NCBI RefSeq assembly: GCF_904846525.1
Contig: NZ_CAJHAZ010000002.1
Coordinates: 62,001 to 126,000, forward strand
DNA from: Psychrobacter sp. 1044
GTDB taxonomy: Bacteria > Pseudomonadota > Gammaproteobacteria > Pseudomonadales > Moraxellaceae
DNA length: 64,000 nt
Direction: 5' to 3'
This document shows, in pieces, positions 41,081 through 50,289 of the stretch. Under the pieces are notes generated by a model, which worked only from the letters and a program-made list of their open reading frames with translations, made no database searches and was not told the DNA's origin. The position numbers were made by a program, and so were the translations under genes. How positions within the stretch are numbered: the first letter of the stretch is position 1; every line of letters begins with the position of its first letter.

Positions 41081-41383
41081 CTAGACGAGCCTTCCATTAC
41101 GCTGCTCTACTCGCCAAGTAAGGCCAACCATACCCTCGTCAAATGCTTTGTGCAGTTTCTGTGCCATCTGTTCACTGTTGATCATTAAACCCATTTCAGT
41201 ATTGAGAGCAGCCGAACGGGGGTCAAAATTGAACGAGCCAATAAAAATGCGCTTTCCATCTGCCGCAAAGGTTTTTGCGTGAAGACTGGCTTTTGACGAT
41301 ATGAACGCTCCTAGATGGTCAGCGGGTGCACCAGACGCAGCTTGGCTACGTAGCTCAAAAAGGGTGACGCCACTTTCAAGCAT
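41081..41383 (-). pseudogene. Phospholipase D / cardiolipin synthase remnant
   Basis: 100 residues covering only the C-terminal HKD half: LHAKTFAADGKRIFIGSFNF followed by DPRSAALNTEMGLMI. A functional phospholipase D-family enzyme needs two HKD motifs in about 400-500 residues. The first half is missing; upstream sequence (41384 onward) is a different gene. So this is a truncated relic, probably left by a rearrangement. Confidence 0.85.
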
Positions 41384-41406
41384 GGCCTTGTTTTGTTGTT
41401 ATTTTA

Positions 41407-41958
41407 TTAGCTAGCTAGCTGAAGCTTTTTTACGTTACCCATAAGTGCGCTAAGATTTTTTTCAAGCTTACTTTTTTCTAGCTTCATTCTAACGACAACC
41501 TTAATAATCTCATCAGCTATCTCTTTATTGCCTTCAACCACTGCCTGCTGCAATGCTAGGCCTTCACGCATAATAGCAACCCTTAAAGGCTCGATCTTAT
41601 AAATAATACGGTTGATAGATTTATGCAGTTCCGACTGTCTATAGCACTCTTTTACCTTAGATGATTTATATAAGAGACTGTTTTTATCACTTTTTGCGCG
41701 GGCTAACGTCTCGATATAATCAGCTGCTATCTTGTCAGCATAATCATCTTGAATACCAATCTCTAAAATATTTTTTACTAACATGATGTCGACTTTTTCT
41801 AATTCAGTCTCTTTAATGGCACTTTTTAACATTTCAAACAGTCCTTCGTAAATGTTGGGATTAGGGGGAATTAAGTGGTTATCGCGTATAAAAAGCAAAG
41901 CCATCGGCGTCACTATAATTAGCATGTGGATTCGTTGTTTGCGCACTCTTATATTCAC
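41407..41958 (-). CDS. Hypothetical helical protein
   Basis: 183 residues starting with a GTG (a later ATG at MLIIVTPMALLF is a possible alternative). An N-terminal hydrophobic stretch is followed by long amphipathic helices (ESLFEMLKSAIKETELEKVD-like) with many Lys and Glu and a Leu-rich C terminus (KLEKNLSALMGNVKKLQ). No family is recognised. It directly abuts the phospholipase remnant, so the boundary marks a recombination joint. Confidence 0.5.
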   Translation of the reverse strand: MNIRVRKQRIHMLIIVTPMALLFIRDNHLIPPNPNIYEGLFEMLKSAIKETELEKVDIMLVKNILEIGIQDDYADKIAADYIETLARAKSDKNSLLYKSSKVKECYRQSELHKSINRIIYKIEPLRVAIMREGLALQQAVVEGNKEIADEIIKVVVRMKLEKSKLEKNLSALMGNVKKLQLAS

Positions 41959-42297
41959 ACTCGTATAAAAGTTACTTTAACAACCATGCCAATCAATTCG
42001 TAATTGAGCTCACTCAAGAATATTTATATAATGATACACTTATGTTCATTCTAACCTAAGAGTACAAGTGTACACAATAGCATTCAACCCTTTTGATACA
42101 AAGGTTATGAAAAGCGGCTATCAAACCGCCATAGATTGATATTTATTTTGAGAATAGTACTGTTAAGGTCTATCAAGATAGTGAGGGTAAACAGCTCCTT
42201 CACTATTAGAGATTGTTTAATGACGTGTGGATTCTTGCTAGACATATCTAAAATAGATTGATGAAATATTTACAAAGAAATGAATGAGCTACTTTTA
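41959..42297. other. Intergenic region, no feature seen
   Basis: About 340 AT-rich bp between the hypothetical gene and the GST gene. No ribosome site with a good frame, no hairpin with a T-run and no tRNA were found. Confidence 0.4.
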
Positions 42298-42948
42298 CTA
42301 AGAAGGGAAAATCACTGGCTCATCGCCATCTTGCCAAGGTTGAAACTTGGTCATGGCTTGTATAAATAATGGATGCGCTAGCCAGTTTTTTAGCCATATT
42401 TGCAGCTTCGGATAAGGCGAACTGTAAAAAACGTCGCGATCTACATGAGCAAATTGGCGGACAAATGGCATAATACCGATATCGGCAATGGTCACACTGT
42501 CTCCTAGCAAATAAGTATTTTTAGTAAGCAGTGCTTCTAAAATCTGTAGAAATGCTTCACCTTTTTGCCGATATTCTGTTTGGGTCATTTCAAGATGACG
42601 GTCAGCATATTTATAGCGATCTAGCCAATGCTTAAACTCCTGATCGTTTTGCTCAATTAACGTATTACCTTGATGCAAAGTCTTAATGTTCATCAGCTCT
42701 TGTGGGTCTTGCTGTTCAAGCGCCCACTCCATTATTTCCCGACTCTCTTCAATCACAACACCATCAGCGAGCTGTAAAACTGGCACGGTGCCTTTTGGGC
42801 TAATCGCTAGCATTTTGGCAGGTTTGTTTTTTAAGGTGATCTCCCGTAGCTCTACTGGCAACTCGGCAAACAACAGGCCAAGACGCGCGCGCATGGCATA
42901 AGGACAGCGACGAAAAGAGTAAAGACAAGAAAGGGAGTAAGCAGTCAT
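42298..42948 (-). CDS. Glutathione S-transferase family protein
   Basis: 216 residues from the ATG at 42948, chosen because the family fold begins LYSFRRCPYAMRARLGL right there; an earlier start adds 20 residues without homology. The thioredoxin-like domain has CPYAMRAR (Cys at the N-terminal active site) and the cis-Pro TVPVLQL, then ESREIMEWAL. The C-terminal helical domain follows. It resembles GrxB-like or Omega-type GSTs. The substrate is not known. Confidence 0.82.
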   Translation of the reverse strand: MTAYSLSCLYSFRRCPYAMRARLGLLFAELPVELREITLKNKPAKMLAISPKGTVPVLQLADGVVIEESREIMEWALEQQDPQELMNIKTLHQGNTLIEQNDQEFKHWLDRYKYADRHLEMTQTEYRQKGEAFLQILEALLTKNTYLLGDSVTIADIGIMPFVRQFAHVDRDVFYSSPYPKLQIWLKNWLAHPLFIQAMTKFQPWQDGDEPVIFPS

Positions 42949-43134
42949 ATTTTTTTTCACAGTTAAAACGAGATCAGTAGCCTTAGAGTTACTGACATCA
43001 AGAGTCATTTAGTTTCGTTACTGATCTCTATTAAGGGTTGGTAAAATTAATACTTCAAAGCATTGAACAAAGCCAGTATCATAGCGGCATTGGAAAACCC
43101 TTACCTTATTTATTATAAACAAAAGGAAGATATA

Positions 43135-43485
43135 GTGTCGCAGGCTCAGACAACTATCACAGAAACACCTAATCTCACAAAAGATCAGAACTCTGTATTA
43201 AAGATTCTTACGATCATGGGTTATTTAGAAGGTACGTCCTTTTTATTATTACTTTGCATCGCCATGCCGCTAAAGTACATGATGGGTATTGCAGAAGCGG
43301 TCACCTACATAGGGATGGCTCATGGCGGATTGTTCATCGCGTATATTTTAATGCTGTTGGCAGCCACCACCAAAATCAAAATGCCGCTTTGGGCGATGCC
43401 AGCAGGGGTACTCGGATCTTTTTTACCCCTTGGTCCGTTTATATTCGATCATTTATTAAAAAAGAGCTTGAATAAAAAAGTTTAA
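43135..43485 (+). CDS. DUF3817 membrane protein
   Basis: 116 residues from a GTG at 43135 with AAGGA 7 nt upstream; an upstream TTG frame is rejected. Three helices with the DUF3817 pattern: KILTIMGYLEGTSFLLLLCI, KYMMGIAEAVTYIGMAHGGL and LWAMPAGVLGSFLPLGPFIF. It is a small integral membrane protein of unknown function, common as a single gene. Confidence 0.82.
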   Translation: MSQAQTTITETPNLTKDQNSVLKILTIMGYLEGTSFLLLLCIAMPLKYMMGIAEAVTYIGMAHGGLFIAYILMLLAATTKIKMPLWAMPAGVLGSFLPLGPFIFDHLLKKSLNKKV

Positions 43486-43628
43486 AACCCCTTCAAAGTA
43501 ATGTCAAATGACTTACTGAATATCACGAACATTGGTGATTTTAAGATATAGCGCTATTTAAGCGCTGGACGGTATGTATTAATAACGGATTACGGTTATT
43601 TATCATTTATGAATACATACCATAAAAA

Positions 43629-45797
43629 CTATCCACTTACTGCGACTGGCACTTTACGAATCAGCCATAAAAAGTACGCGCCGCCAATGATAGCCGCAAT
43701 CGTGCCTGCAGGCAGCTCATAAGGGAAAATGATATAACGCCCAATCCAGTCTGCTATTATCATCACCCCTGCGCCTAACAAAGCCGCTAATGGCAATTGG
43801 CGCTCAAGCCTTACCGCACCGAGTGACGTCGCCAAATGTGGCACCATTAGACCAATAAAGCTCAATGGCCCAACCGCAAGCGTACTGGCAGTACTTAGCG
43901 CCGCCACCAACACCAATAACGCGAGTGTCACTGGTGTCACTGCCACCCCCAAATTACGAGCCACCCCTGTACCCAAACCAAGCACTCTTAAGGGTTTGAT
44001 AAGCAATAAGCTGAGGGCAAATAAAATGAGGGCAATGCCGATAAGATACCACACGGTGCTAGGCTGAGCGCTATAAGTCGTTCCCGATAGCCAGCTAAGC
44101 ATCGCTTCTAGGCGTGGATCGCCAGACAGCTTGACCATGTGCATCACCCCATCCATCATTGCGGCAATACCGATACCGACCAGTAATAGATAGCCAGAGC
44201 TTACCTTGCGTGCCAGCCAAATAACCAGCAATAATACAGCCATCGCTCCTGATAATCCTGAGATTAATAAAGTACCAGCTCCGGCAGATATCCCTAAGCT
44301 TGGTAGCAGTAAAAACCCTAAGATAACCCCAAGCGCCGCGCCCGAGCTCACACCCAATACTTCTGGACTTGCCATCGGGTTGCGGGTGAGCGTTTGCAAT
44401 AATACACCAGCGATGGCCAACATCAGACCCGTTGCCGCAGCGCTCAAACTGCGCGGTAGCCGATACTGCTGGGTGATCGCCCAATCGGTACTTAGTCCCC
44501 AACCACTGACGTCTTGGACAAAAACACAGGCAAGCATAATTATCATTACCACGCCAATACCCCAGCGCCACCATGCCACAGGTGCATGCTTGCCCGTTAG
44601 CATTGGAGTCACTGTTTCTATCCGCTCGCGGCGCTGACGCAAAATCAGCCAAATAATCAGTGGTGCACCGAGAATACCCGTCATCGCCCCTGCTGGAATT
44701 TGCATATTTAGTATGGGTTCGAGTAATAAAGCAACATTGCTAGTCAGCCATAAAAGCAGCGCCCCTAAGACAAAGGCTGCAAGCAGACGTTTGCTAATAG
44801 AAGCAACCCCCAACGCATTGACCAGACTGGCAGCGCCAAGACCGATAAAACCAATTAAGCCAACTTCGCTAACCACTAAAGCGGTAACAACCGCCACAAT
44901 AAGCACTACCAATGCACGAATACCGTTAATCGGCACGCCCAAGCGCTTGGCTTGTGAGTCATCGAGACTCATCAAGGTTAATGGTTTTAACAAGGGTAGA
45001 CAGACAACCGCCATCGCGACGGCCGTTATCGCTAGCATCGTACTGGTATGCCAGCTATTCTGTGCCAAAAATCCCGCCGCCCACGACAGCATACCATTAC
45101 TACGTTCAGCAAAAAACAACACCAAAACATTGGCAACGGCGGCAAGTAGAATGTTTACCACTAAGCCTGCCAATATTAAAATGAGCGGATTAAAACGACT
45201 GGGTGCTGACAATACAAAGACCAGTCCCATGCTAATCAGCGCGCCGACAAAGGCCACATAAAGTCCGCCATAAATCGCTAAACTTGGTAAAAACAAGGTC
45301 ACAATGAGCATGGCCAATTGTGCACCAACACCGACGCCCAATGTGGTGTCTGACGCTAATGGATTTTTGACCAATTGCTGTAGCAAAATACTGACAACCC
45401 CAAGCAGACCCCCTGCCAATAGCGCCACTATGCTGGTCGCCACTATATGCAGCTGCGTCGTAAGACTGATAATATCCAATTGCGAGCTTGGAATAAACAA
45501 ATCACTGAGTGAGCGTGTCCACTCCTGATTGATTAATAACCATGTGCTCCATACTGACAATACTACAAGGATAATCATTACTGCCCAGATGCGCCATGTA
45601 TCTGCAAATACCGAAGGTGGTTGCCGAGGTGGGTTTGGTGCTGGATTGGGAGGTTTTTGCATGAGCTTGGAGGGTTGCTCTGATGGTGTTTTCAATATGG
45701 GCGACTGAGACGCTGCAAGTGAAGTCATAGGCTTGACATAATCAGTAGTATTATTGGTATGAGAGTGATGAGTCTGTGCGGCAGTATTAATAGTCAT
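43629..45797 (-). CDS. fhuB: Ferric hydroxamate ABC transporter permease FhuB
   Basis: 722 residues, twice the length of a normal FecCD permease. Two homologous halves: the first ends near residue 390, the second begins with VMIIMLACVFVQD. Each has the FecCD mark, e.g. SLSAAATGLMLAIAGVLLQT in the second half and LLAGGLLGVVSILLQQLVKN in the first. Together they form the channel for ferric hydroxamates. The ATG overlaps the fhuD stop (ATGA). Confidence 0.93.
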   Translation of the reverse strand: MTINTAAQTHHSHTNNTTDYVKPMTSLAASQSPILKTPSEQPSKLMQKPPNPAPNPPRQPPSVFADTWRIWAVMIILVVLSVWSTWLLINQEWTRSLSDLFIPSSQLDIISLTTQLHIVATSIVALLAGGLLGVVSILLQQLVKNPLASDTTLGVGVGAQLAMLIVTLFLPSLAIYGGLYVAFVGALISMGLVFVLSAPSRFNPLILILAGLVVNILLAAVANVLVLFFAERSNGMLSWAAGFLAQNSWHTSTMLAITAVAMAVVCLPLLKPLTLMSLDDSQAKRLGVPINGIRALVVLIVAVVTALVVSEVGLIGFIGLGAASLVNALGVASISKRLLAAFVLGALLLWLTSNVALLLEPILNMQIPAGAMTGILGAPLIIWLILRQRRERIETVTPMLTGKHAPVAWWRWGIGVVMIIMLACVFVQDVSGWGLSTDWAITQQYRLPRSLSAAATGLMLAIAGVLLQTLTRNPMASPEVLGVSSGAALGVILGFLLLPSLGISAGAGTLLISGLSGAMAVLLLVIWLARKVSSGYLLLVGIGIAAMMDGVMHMVKLSGDPRLEAMLSWLSGTTYSAQPSTVWYLIGIALILFALSLLLIKPLRVLGLGTGVARNLGVAVTPVTLALLVLVAALSTASTLAVGPLSFIGLMVPHLATSLGAVRLERQLPLAALLGAGVMIIADWIGRYIIFPYELPAGTIAAIIGGAYFLWLIRKVPVAVSG

Positions 45798-46801
45798 GAT
45801 GCTGCCCCACCTTTTAATGTCACTATTGATAAATTATTTGCTAAGCCGACCAGTGACGACATGCCACCATAAATCCATATGGGCGGCAGCTCACCCACGC
45901 AGCGCTCATCGCCATAGCCTAGACGCTGCCAAACCAAACTGTCTTTAATCTCAGCTCGGGTTATCGGGCTTAAAGGGTCGATGATTAATAGGCAGGTCTC
46001 ATTATCCAATTGAGCCAAGTCGCCCATTCGAATGGGGACAAACCCCCATTGATTGCCTTTGCCTAATACATCCAGCTCTTTGCCCATCTGCTTTAGCACG
46101 GGCTGAAACAAACTGTTTTTGACATACATGCGCATGTTATTAGCATCAGCAAACTGCACAACGGCAAATTTCTTCACTTTTGGGTAGCGCTGCTGCAGAC
46201 GCTCACTTGCCAGTTTGATATCTGTCTGACTTTTTTTAATATAGCTTTCAGCCAAGGCTGGTTCATCAATTAGCTGTCCCAACTGACGAGTTGGCTCAGT
46301 ATAATCTGCCCAAGTTGCGGTATCGCCTTTAGCGGCGAACATGACCGACTCAGAGGGCACATCTCCATAGAGATTGCGGGCATGCTCATAAAAAAAGTTA
46401 TCGACGACCAGATCGACAGGCAATTGGGCAACCAATTCCGCATTAGGCTGATAGCGAATGCCCAAATCAATGATTGAGGTTGGCAATTCAGGCGTACCTA
46501 CCCATCTGTCCCACACCCTCACATCACCCGTCGCTATCGGGGGGTAACCCATAGCGGTCAAGGTTGCCGCATTGCCCCAATCAGGTGAGACTATATTGAT
46601 GTCAGCGTTATCTGCATTGCCCACTCGAGCGTCTTTTTGCGCCGTTATTGGTTGGTGACAGGCAGTCAGCACGGTGGTCAGTGTTAAGCTTGCTATAAGC
46701 GGCAAACACTTATATTTACTGATAGTGAGATTTGAGCCAGCTTTTATAAAAGGTTTTATGGCTATTAAAGAGAACAAATATTTATAAAGAGCAGGAAACA
46801 T
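45794..46801 (-). CDS. fhuD: Ferric hydroxamate binding protein FhuD
   Basis: 335 residues with a lipoprotein signal about 47 residues from the listed start (ASLTLTTVLTAC); a shorter start may be used. The binding domain has RIVSPDWGNAATLTAMGY-type N lobe, DLGIRYQPNAELVAQLPVDL, then PVLKQMGKELDVLGKGNQWG. It carries iron-hydroxamate from the receptor to FhuB. A MITE-like palindrome lies between it and fhuC. Confidence 0.85.
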   Translation of the reverse strand: MFPALYKYLFSLIAIKPFIKAGSNLTISKYKCLPLIASLTLTTVLTACHQPITAQKDARVGNADNADINIVSPDWGNAATLTAMGYPPIATGDVRVWDRWVGTPELPTSIIDLGIRYQPNAELVAQLPVDLVVDNFFYEHARNLYGDVPSESVMFAAKGDTATWADYTEPTRQLGQLIDEPALAESYIKKSQTDIKLASERLQQRYPKVKKFAVVQFADANNMRMYVKNSLFQPVLKQMGKELDVLGKGNQWGFVPIRMGDLAQLDNETCLLIIDPLSPITRAEIKDSLVWQRLGYGDERCVGELPPIWIYGGMSSLVGLANNLSIVTLKGGAAS

Positions 46802-46862
46802 AGCGGCCTATCTTTTGCGCGAATAAGAGAAAATAAGAAATGAAAAAGATTGAGGCAAGTAC

Positions 46863-46953
46863 TAGGGCATGCCCTCATTTTAAAAACGGTCATAAAAATT
46901 TAACCATTTTTAGCCTACTTATTCATTTTCGTTCAGATTGATAATATGCCCTA
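46863..46953. repeat. MITE-like palindrome in the fhu operon
   Basis: Terminal inverted repeats TAGGGCATGCCCTCA and TAGGGCATATTATCA (reverse complement of the right end) bound 87 bp, flanked by TA on both sides. It shares ends with the element at 57261-57323. The right TA merges with the fhuC stop codon, giving TAG TAG. It has no coding capacity. Confidence 0.6.
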
Positions 46954-47733
46954 CTAGGCAACAGCGACTGGCTGCCCCGTTATAGGATGACTAAGCAGCT
47001 GCATATCGACGTTAAAAATCTTGTGCAATACTGTCGGTTGCATGGTGCTGCCGATATCACCGTTATGGCAAATACGTCCGTTTTTTAAGGCGATAACTCG
47101 ATCCGCATACTGCGCGGCCAAATTAATATCATGCAAAATAATAACCACACTCAAGCCCTGCTCATCCACCAAACGACGTATAAGTTGGATAACTTCAAGC
47201 TGATAGTGCATATCAAGCGCGGCTAATGGCTCATCAAGTAATAAATATCTGGTGTTTTGTGCCAGACACATAGCAAGCCAAACGCGAGCGCGCTCGCCAC
47301 CTGAAAGCGTGGCCGTAATGCGGTCAGCGAACGCCTCTGTTTGGGTGATGCGCATGGCTTCTATTACTTTATCTTTGTCCATTTGGTTGGGCTTTTGCAG
47401 CCATTTTTGATGCGGATAACGTCCTAGCATGACCAGCTCACGTACCGAAAACCCAGCGGCTTCTGGTAGTTGCTGTGGCAAATATGCCATTTGTCGCGCC
47501 AGCGCTTTGCTACTGTAATCACTGATACGGCGATCATCCAAGCTGATGCTACCGCCATTACTCATCATCTCGCCTGCCAACGCTTTGATTAAAGTCGATT
47601 TTCCTGAACCATTATGTCCAACCAAAGCGACCAATTGGTTGCTATCAATCTCACAGCTTACATTGTCTAGTAAGGTATTTCCTTGGCGACTGATGGTCAA
47701 TTGGTTTGCACGTAACATATCGGTACTCATCAT
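46954..47733 (-). CDS. fhuC: Ferric hydroxamate ABC transporter ATPase FhuC
   Basis: 259 residues, standard size. Walker A VGHNGSGKSTLIK, Q-loop YLPQQLPEA, signature TLSGGERARVWLAMCLA, Walker B LLLDEPLAALD and the H-loop VVIILHD. It powers FhuBD. First gene of the fhu operon, downstream of a Fur-like box. Its stop codon coincides with the edge of a MITE-like element. Confidence 0.95.
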   Translation of the reverse strand: MMSTDMLRANQLTISRQGNTLLDNVSCEIDSNQLVALVGHNGSGKSTLIKALAGEMMSNGGSISLDDRRISDYSSKALARQMAYLPQQLPEAAGFSVRELVMLGRYPHQKWLQKPNQMDKDKVIEAMRITQTEAFADRITATLSGGERARVWLAMCLAQNTRYLLLDEPLAALDMHYQLEVIQLIRRLVDEQGLSVVIILHDINLAAQYADRVIALKNGRICHNGDIGSTMQPTVLHKIFNVDMQLLSHPITGQPVAVA

Positions 47734-47792
47734 TAATTTAAATCGTTGTGTTTATATTGGAAAGCCAATAAAAACCGATTTTACTCGTAAAC

Positions 47793-47815
47793 GATAATAA
47801 AAACAATTATCATTA
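47793..47815 (-). promoter_or_regulatory. Fur-like box upstream of fhuC
   Basis: On the plus strand GATAATAAAAAC followed by AATTATCATTA (47793-47815) matches the Fur box pattern (GATAAT/ATTATC arms). It lies about 60-80 bp before the fhuC start, so iron-dependent repression of fhuCDB is likely. Confidence 0.65.
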
Positions 47816-48258
47816 ACTTAAAATACCATTCTTTTTATTCCCGTTCGCTGTTGCTTGGAAGTATATATACGACCCATTTTTTTATCTGTGACAAGTAACC
47901 CTTAAATACAAGCATAATTCTTTATCCCCTTTATCATTTTTGAACTCGCACAAACCATTATTCAACTCAATGAAGAACACTTCGATGAGTTGAGATAAGC
48001 TGATTGGGTTTTTAGTCGCTTTTATTTCTTTAACCACCGAAGAGCTGTCGAATACCGACGTCAGTAACGACTATCTATGTCGAAGCAATGGCTGTACAAG
48101 TATTATTGAAAGACACAAAAAAACGTCTGCTCAATCTCTTGAACAAACGTTTTTAATCCCATGTACAGCGCCTACTACTCAACTTAGCGAGCTGCAAATC
48201 TGGTATATCGTACTCAACACCTATCAGCTTGTCTCAAATGATTGCAAAGGTATAAATA
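47816..48258. other. Intergenic region between fhuC and nhaC
   Basis: About 440 bp without a gene. A hairpin with AAACGT (48121-48126) and ACGTTT (48147-48152) with an inner TCAA/TTGA is a possible bidirectional terminator. No reading frame with a ribosome site was found. Confidence 0.4.
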
Positions 48259-48300
48259 AAAACTAGGGCTTGTTATGTTGTCTTAGAAGACACAAGCCCT
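48259..48300 (-). terminator. Terminator after nhaC
   Basis: AGGGCTTGT (48265-48273) pairs with ACAAGCCCT (48292-48300), with GTCTT/AAGAC as an inner stem. On the minus strand a T-run (TTTTTATTT) follows. It ends the nhaC transcript. Confidence 0.75.
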
Positions 48301-48340
48301 AGCGTTTTAATGCAGAATTTAGAGACAAAAGTTTTTCAGG

Positions 48341-49729
48341 TTACTGACTCTTGAGTCTGCTGATGGTAATTCCCGTAAAACCAAACAATATCGTTAGTAA
48401 CAGCGATAAATAACAAAAGAACGCATAAGGCAGATAATCAAGCACGGGCACGCCTAATGCTTGGCTGATAAACACGCCGCACACACTCCAAGGCACTAGA
48501 GGATTGATGACCGTACCTGCATCTTCAATGGTACGAGACAGATTTTTAGGATGTAAATTCAAACGCTCAAACGTTGGACGAAAGGCAGTACCAGATAATA
48601 AAATACTCAAATACTGCTCGCCAATAAGTACGTTAATACTCAGAGCAGACATGGCAGCGGCAAATATGGCGCGTCCTGATGTGGTTAAGGTGTCTTTAAT
48701 CCCTGATAACAGTGCTGGCAAAATACCCAATGCTGTGAGCAAGCCACCGAGACTGAGTGCCAATATCACAATCGCTTGAGTAAAGAACATACTTTGCACA
48801 CCGCCGCGCGATAGCATACCACCGACTTCACCCAGCTCTAACGATTCAGCTGGTGCATAGCCTGCAAATAAATAGCCGCCTAATTGTCCAAAGCTCGGCG
48901 AGCTGTGCAAATAAGTAATAATCAATGCTGCCACAATGGTACAGATAATCGTATAAATGGCATTGACACGAAAAACCGCCAACCCAACCAGTACCACAAA
49001 TGGCAATACCGCATAACCATGTACCAAACCACTTTCAATTAACTGACCTTGCAATACGGTTACTTGACTCAAGTCAGAGCCTGCGGTCTGCCCAGAAAAA
49101 AACCAAAAAATAATGACCGTGAGTATCCACGCTGGTACCGTGGTATACATCATATTGCGAATATGCTCAAACAAATCAATACCCACCACCGATGAAGCAA
49201 TGGTACAGGTGTCTGATAACGGCGACATTTTATCACCGAAAAACGCCCCTGAGACCACAGCACCAGCCGCAATCGCCACGTTGGCATCAAAGGCATTACT
49301 CATACCAATAAAAGCCACGCCCAATGTCGCCGCGGTGGTCAAACTACTGCCCAAGGCAATACCAATAATAGAGGTCAATACAAAGGCTGAAATGTAATAA
49401 TACTCTGGTGAAATCAACTGAAAACCAAAATACATCAGCGTTGGAATAGCACCAGACATCATTAAAGCGGCGACCATCAAACCAATAAAGAAGAATAGAT
49501 AGATCGCACCGATACCACGCATGACACCCGATGCCATTTGCGCTTGCATGTCATCAAAGGTCAAGCCTTTAAACAGACCAATGCCCAGCAAGACACAAAT
49601 AGCGAGTATCAATGATAAATGCGGTACCCAGCCAAAACCTATCATGGTAACGCCCATAATAGCGATGACAATGGCAGAAATCATAAATGCCAGTTGAGGT
49701 GAAATTTGGGTTAATATTTTTGGAGGCAT
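48341..49729 (-). CDS. nhaC: NhaC-family Na+/H+ antiporter
   Basis: 462 residues from the ATG at 49729 (AAGGA 6 nt upstream). About eleven to twelve helices with the NhaC marks AGAVVSGAFFGDKMSPLSDTC (given in parts: GAVVSGAFFGDKMSPLSDT), and IEDAGTVINPLVPWSVCGVF. It exchanges Na+ for H+ across the inner membrane, or, as for some NhaC relatives, organic acids. It lies 92 bp after phhB on the same strand, so it may belong to the phenylalanine cluster and move an aromatic or organic acid; that is inference. Confidence 0.85.
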   Translation of the reverse strand: MPPKILTQISPQLAFMISAIVIAIMGVTMIGFGWVPHLSLILAICVLLGIGLFKGLTFDDMQAQMASGVMRGIGAIYLFFFIGLMVAALMMSGAIPTLMYFGFQLISPEYYYISAFVLTSIIGIALGSSLTTAATLGVAFIGMSNAFDANVAIAAGAVVSGAFFGDKMSPLSDTCTIASSVVGIDLFEHIRNMMYTTVPAWILTVIIFWFFSGQTAGSDLSQVTVLQGQLIESGLVHGYAVLPFVVLVGLAVFRVNAIYTIICTIVAALIITYLHSSPSFGQLGGYLFAGYAPAESLELGEVGGMLSRGGVQSMFFTQAIVILALSLGGLLTALGILPALLSGIKDTLTTSGRAIFAAAMSALSINVLIGEQYLSILLSGTAFRPTFERLNLHPKNLSRTIEDAGTVINPLVPWSVCGVFISQALGVPVLDYLPYAFFCYLSLLLTILFGFTGITISRLKSQ

Positions 49730-49821
49730 CACACATCCTTAGCTTGCCAGTCAAATCTGGCGTTAGGGTTGGCTTTGAGTCGGACAAGTTTAATGAGTTG
49801 CAATAGCGATTGCTACCCTCA

Positions 49822-50163
49822 TTATTGATCCAGCAGACTATCGGTCTTAGCTGCCATGACAAAATCATTGCGATGCAGACCTTTAATGCTGTGTGACCAC
49901 CACGTAACCGTCACCTTGCCCCACTCTACCAATATGCCAGGATGATGCCCTTCTGCTTCGGCGATGTCTGCTAATTGGTTGGCAAACTCCATCGCCTTGA
50001 CGAAGTTTTTGAATTTATATTGACGTTGTAATTGCTTAATGCCATCAACCTCGATCAATGACCAATCTGGAATTTGCTGTAATAGCTCTTGTGTTTCGAT
50101 GTCGCTGACCGTTGGCGCGCCAATGCGGCAGGCCTCACAGCTGGCTTGTGATAATGTCGTCAT
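49822..50163 (-). CDS. phhB: Pterin-4a-carbinolamine dehydratase
   Basis: 113 residues, standard size. It carries [40 protein letters not shown] (the catalytic His pair in EGHHP) and [16 protein letters not shown]. It recycles the pterin cofactor of phenylalanine hydroxylase. AAAGGA precedes the ATG. phhA lies upstream on the same strand, so the two form an operon. Confidence 0.95.
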   Translation of the reverse strand: MTTLSQASCEACRIGAPTVSDIETQELLQQIPDWSLIEVDGIKQLQRQYKFKNFVKAMEFANQLADIAEAEGHHPGILVEWGKVTVTWWSHSIKGLHRNDFVMAAKTDSLLDQ

Positions 50164-50289
50164 TATAATGTCCTTTTATGTTAACTATTCATTTTTTTAA
50201 TACTGTTACGTTTAATACAGTTACGTCCATGTTGACGCTGTCATTTACGACTACATCATTCAAATGATGCCGTTTGTCTTAACCATGCA

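Noticed and set aside
44206-45261. Long plus-strand frames opposite fhuB
   Set aside because: They mirror the hydrophobic fhuB codons and show no family features; the permease on the minus strand explains the openness.
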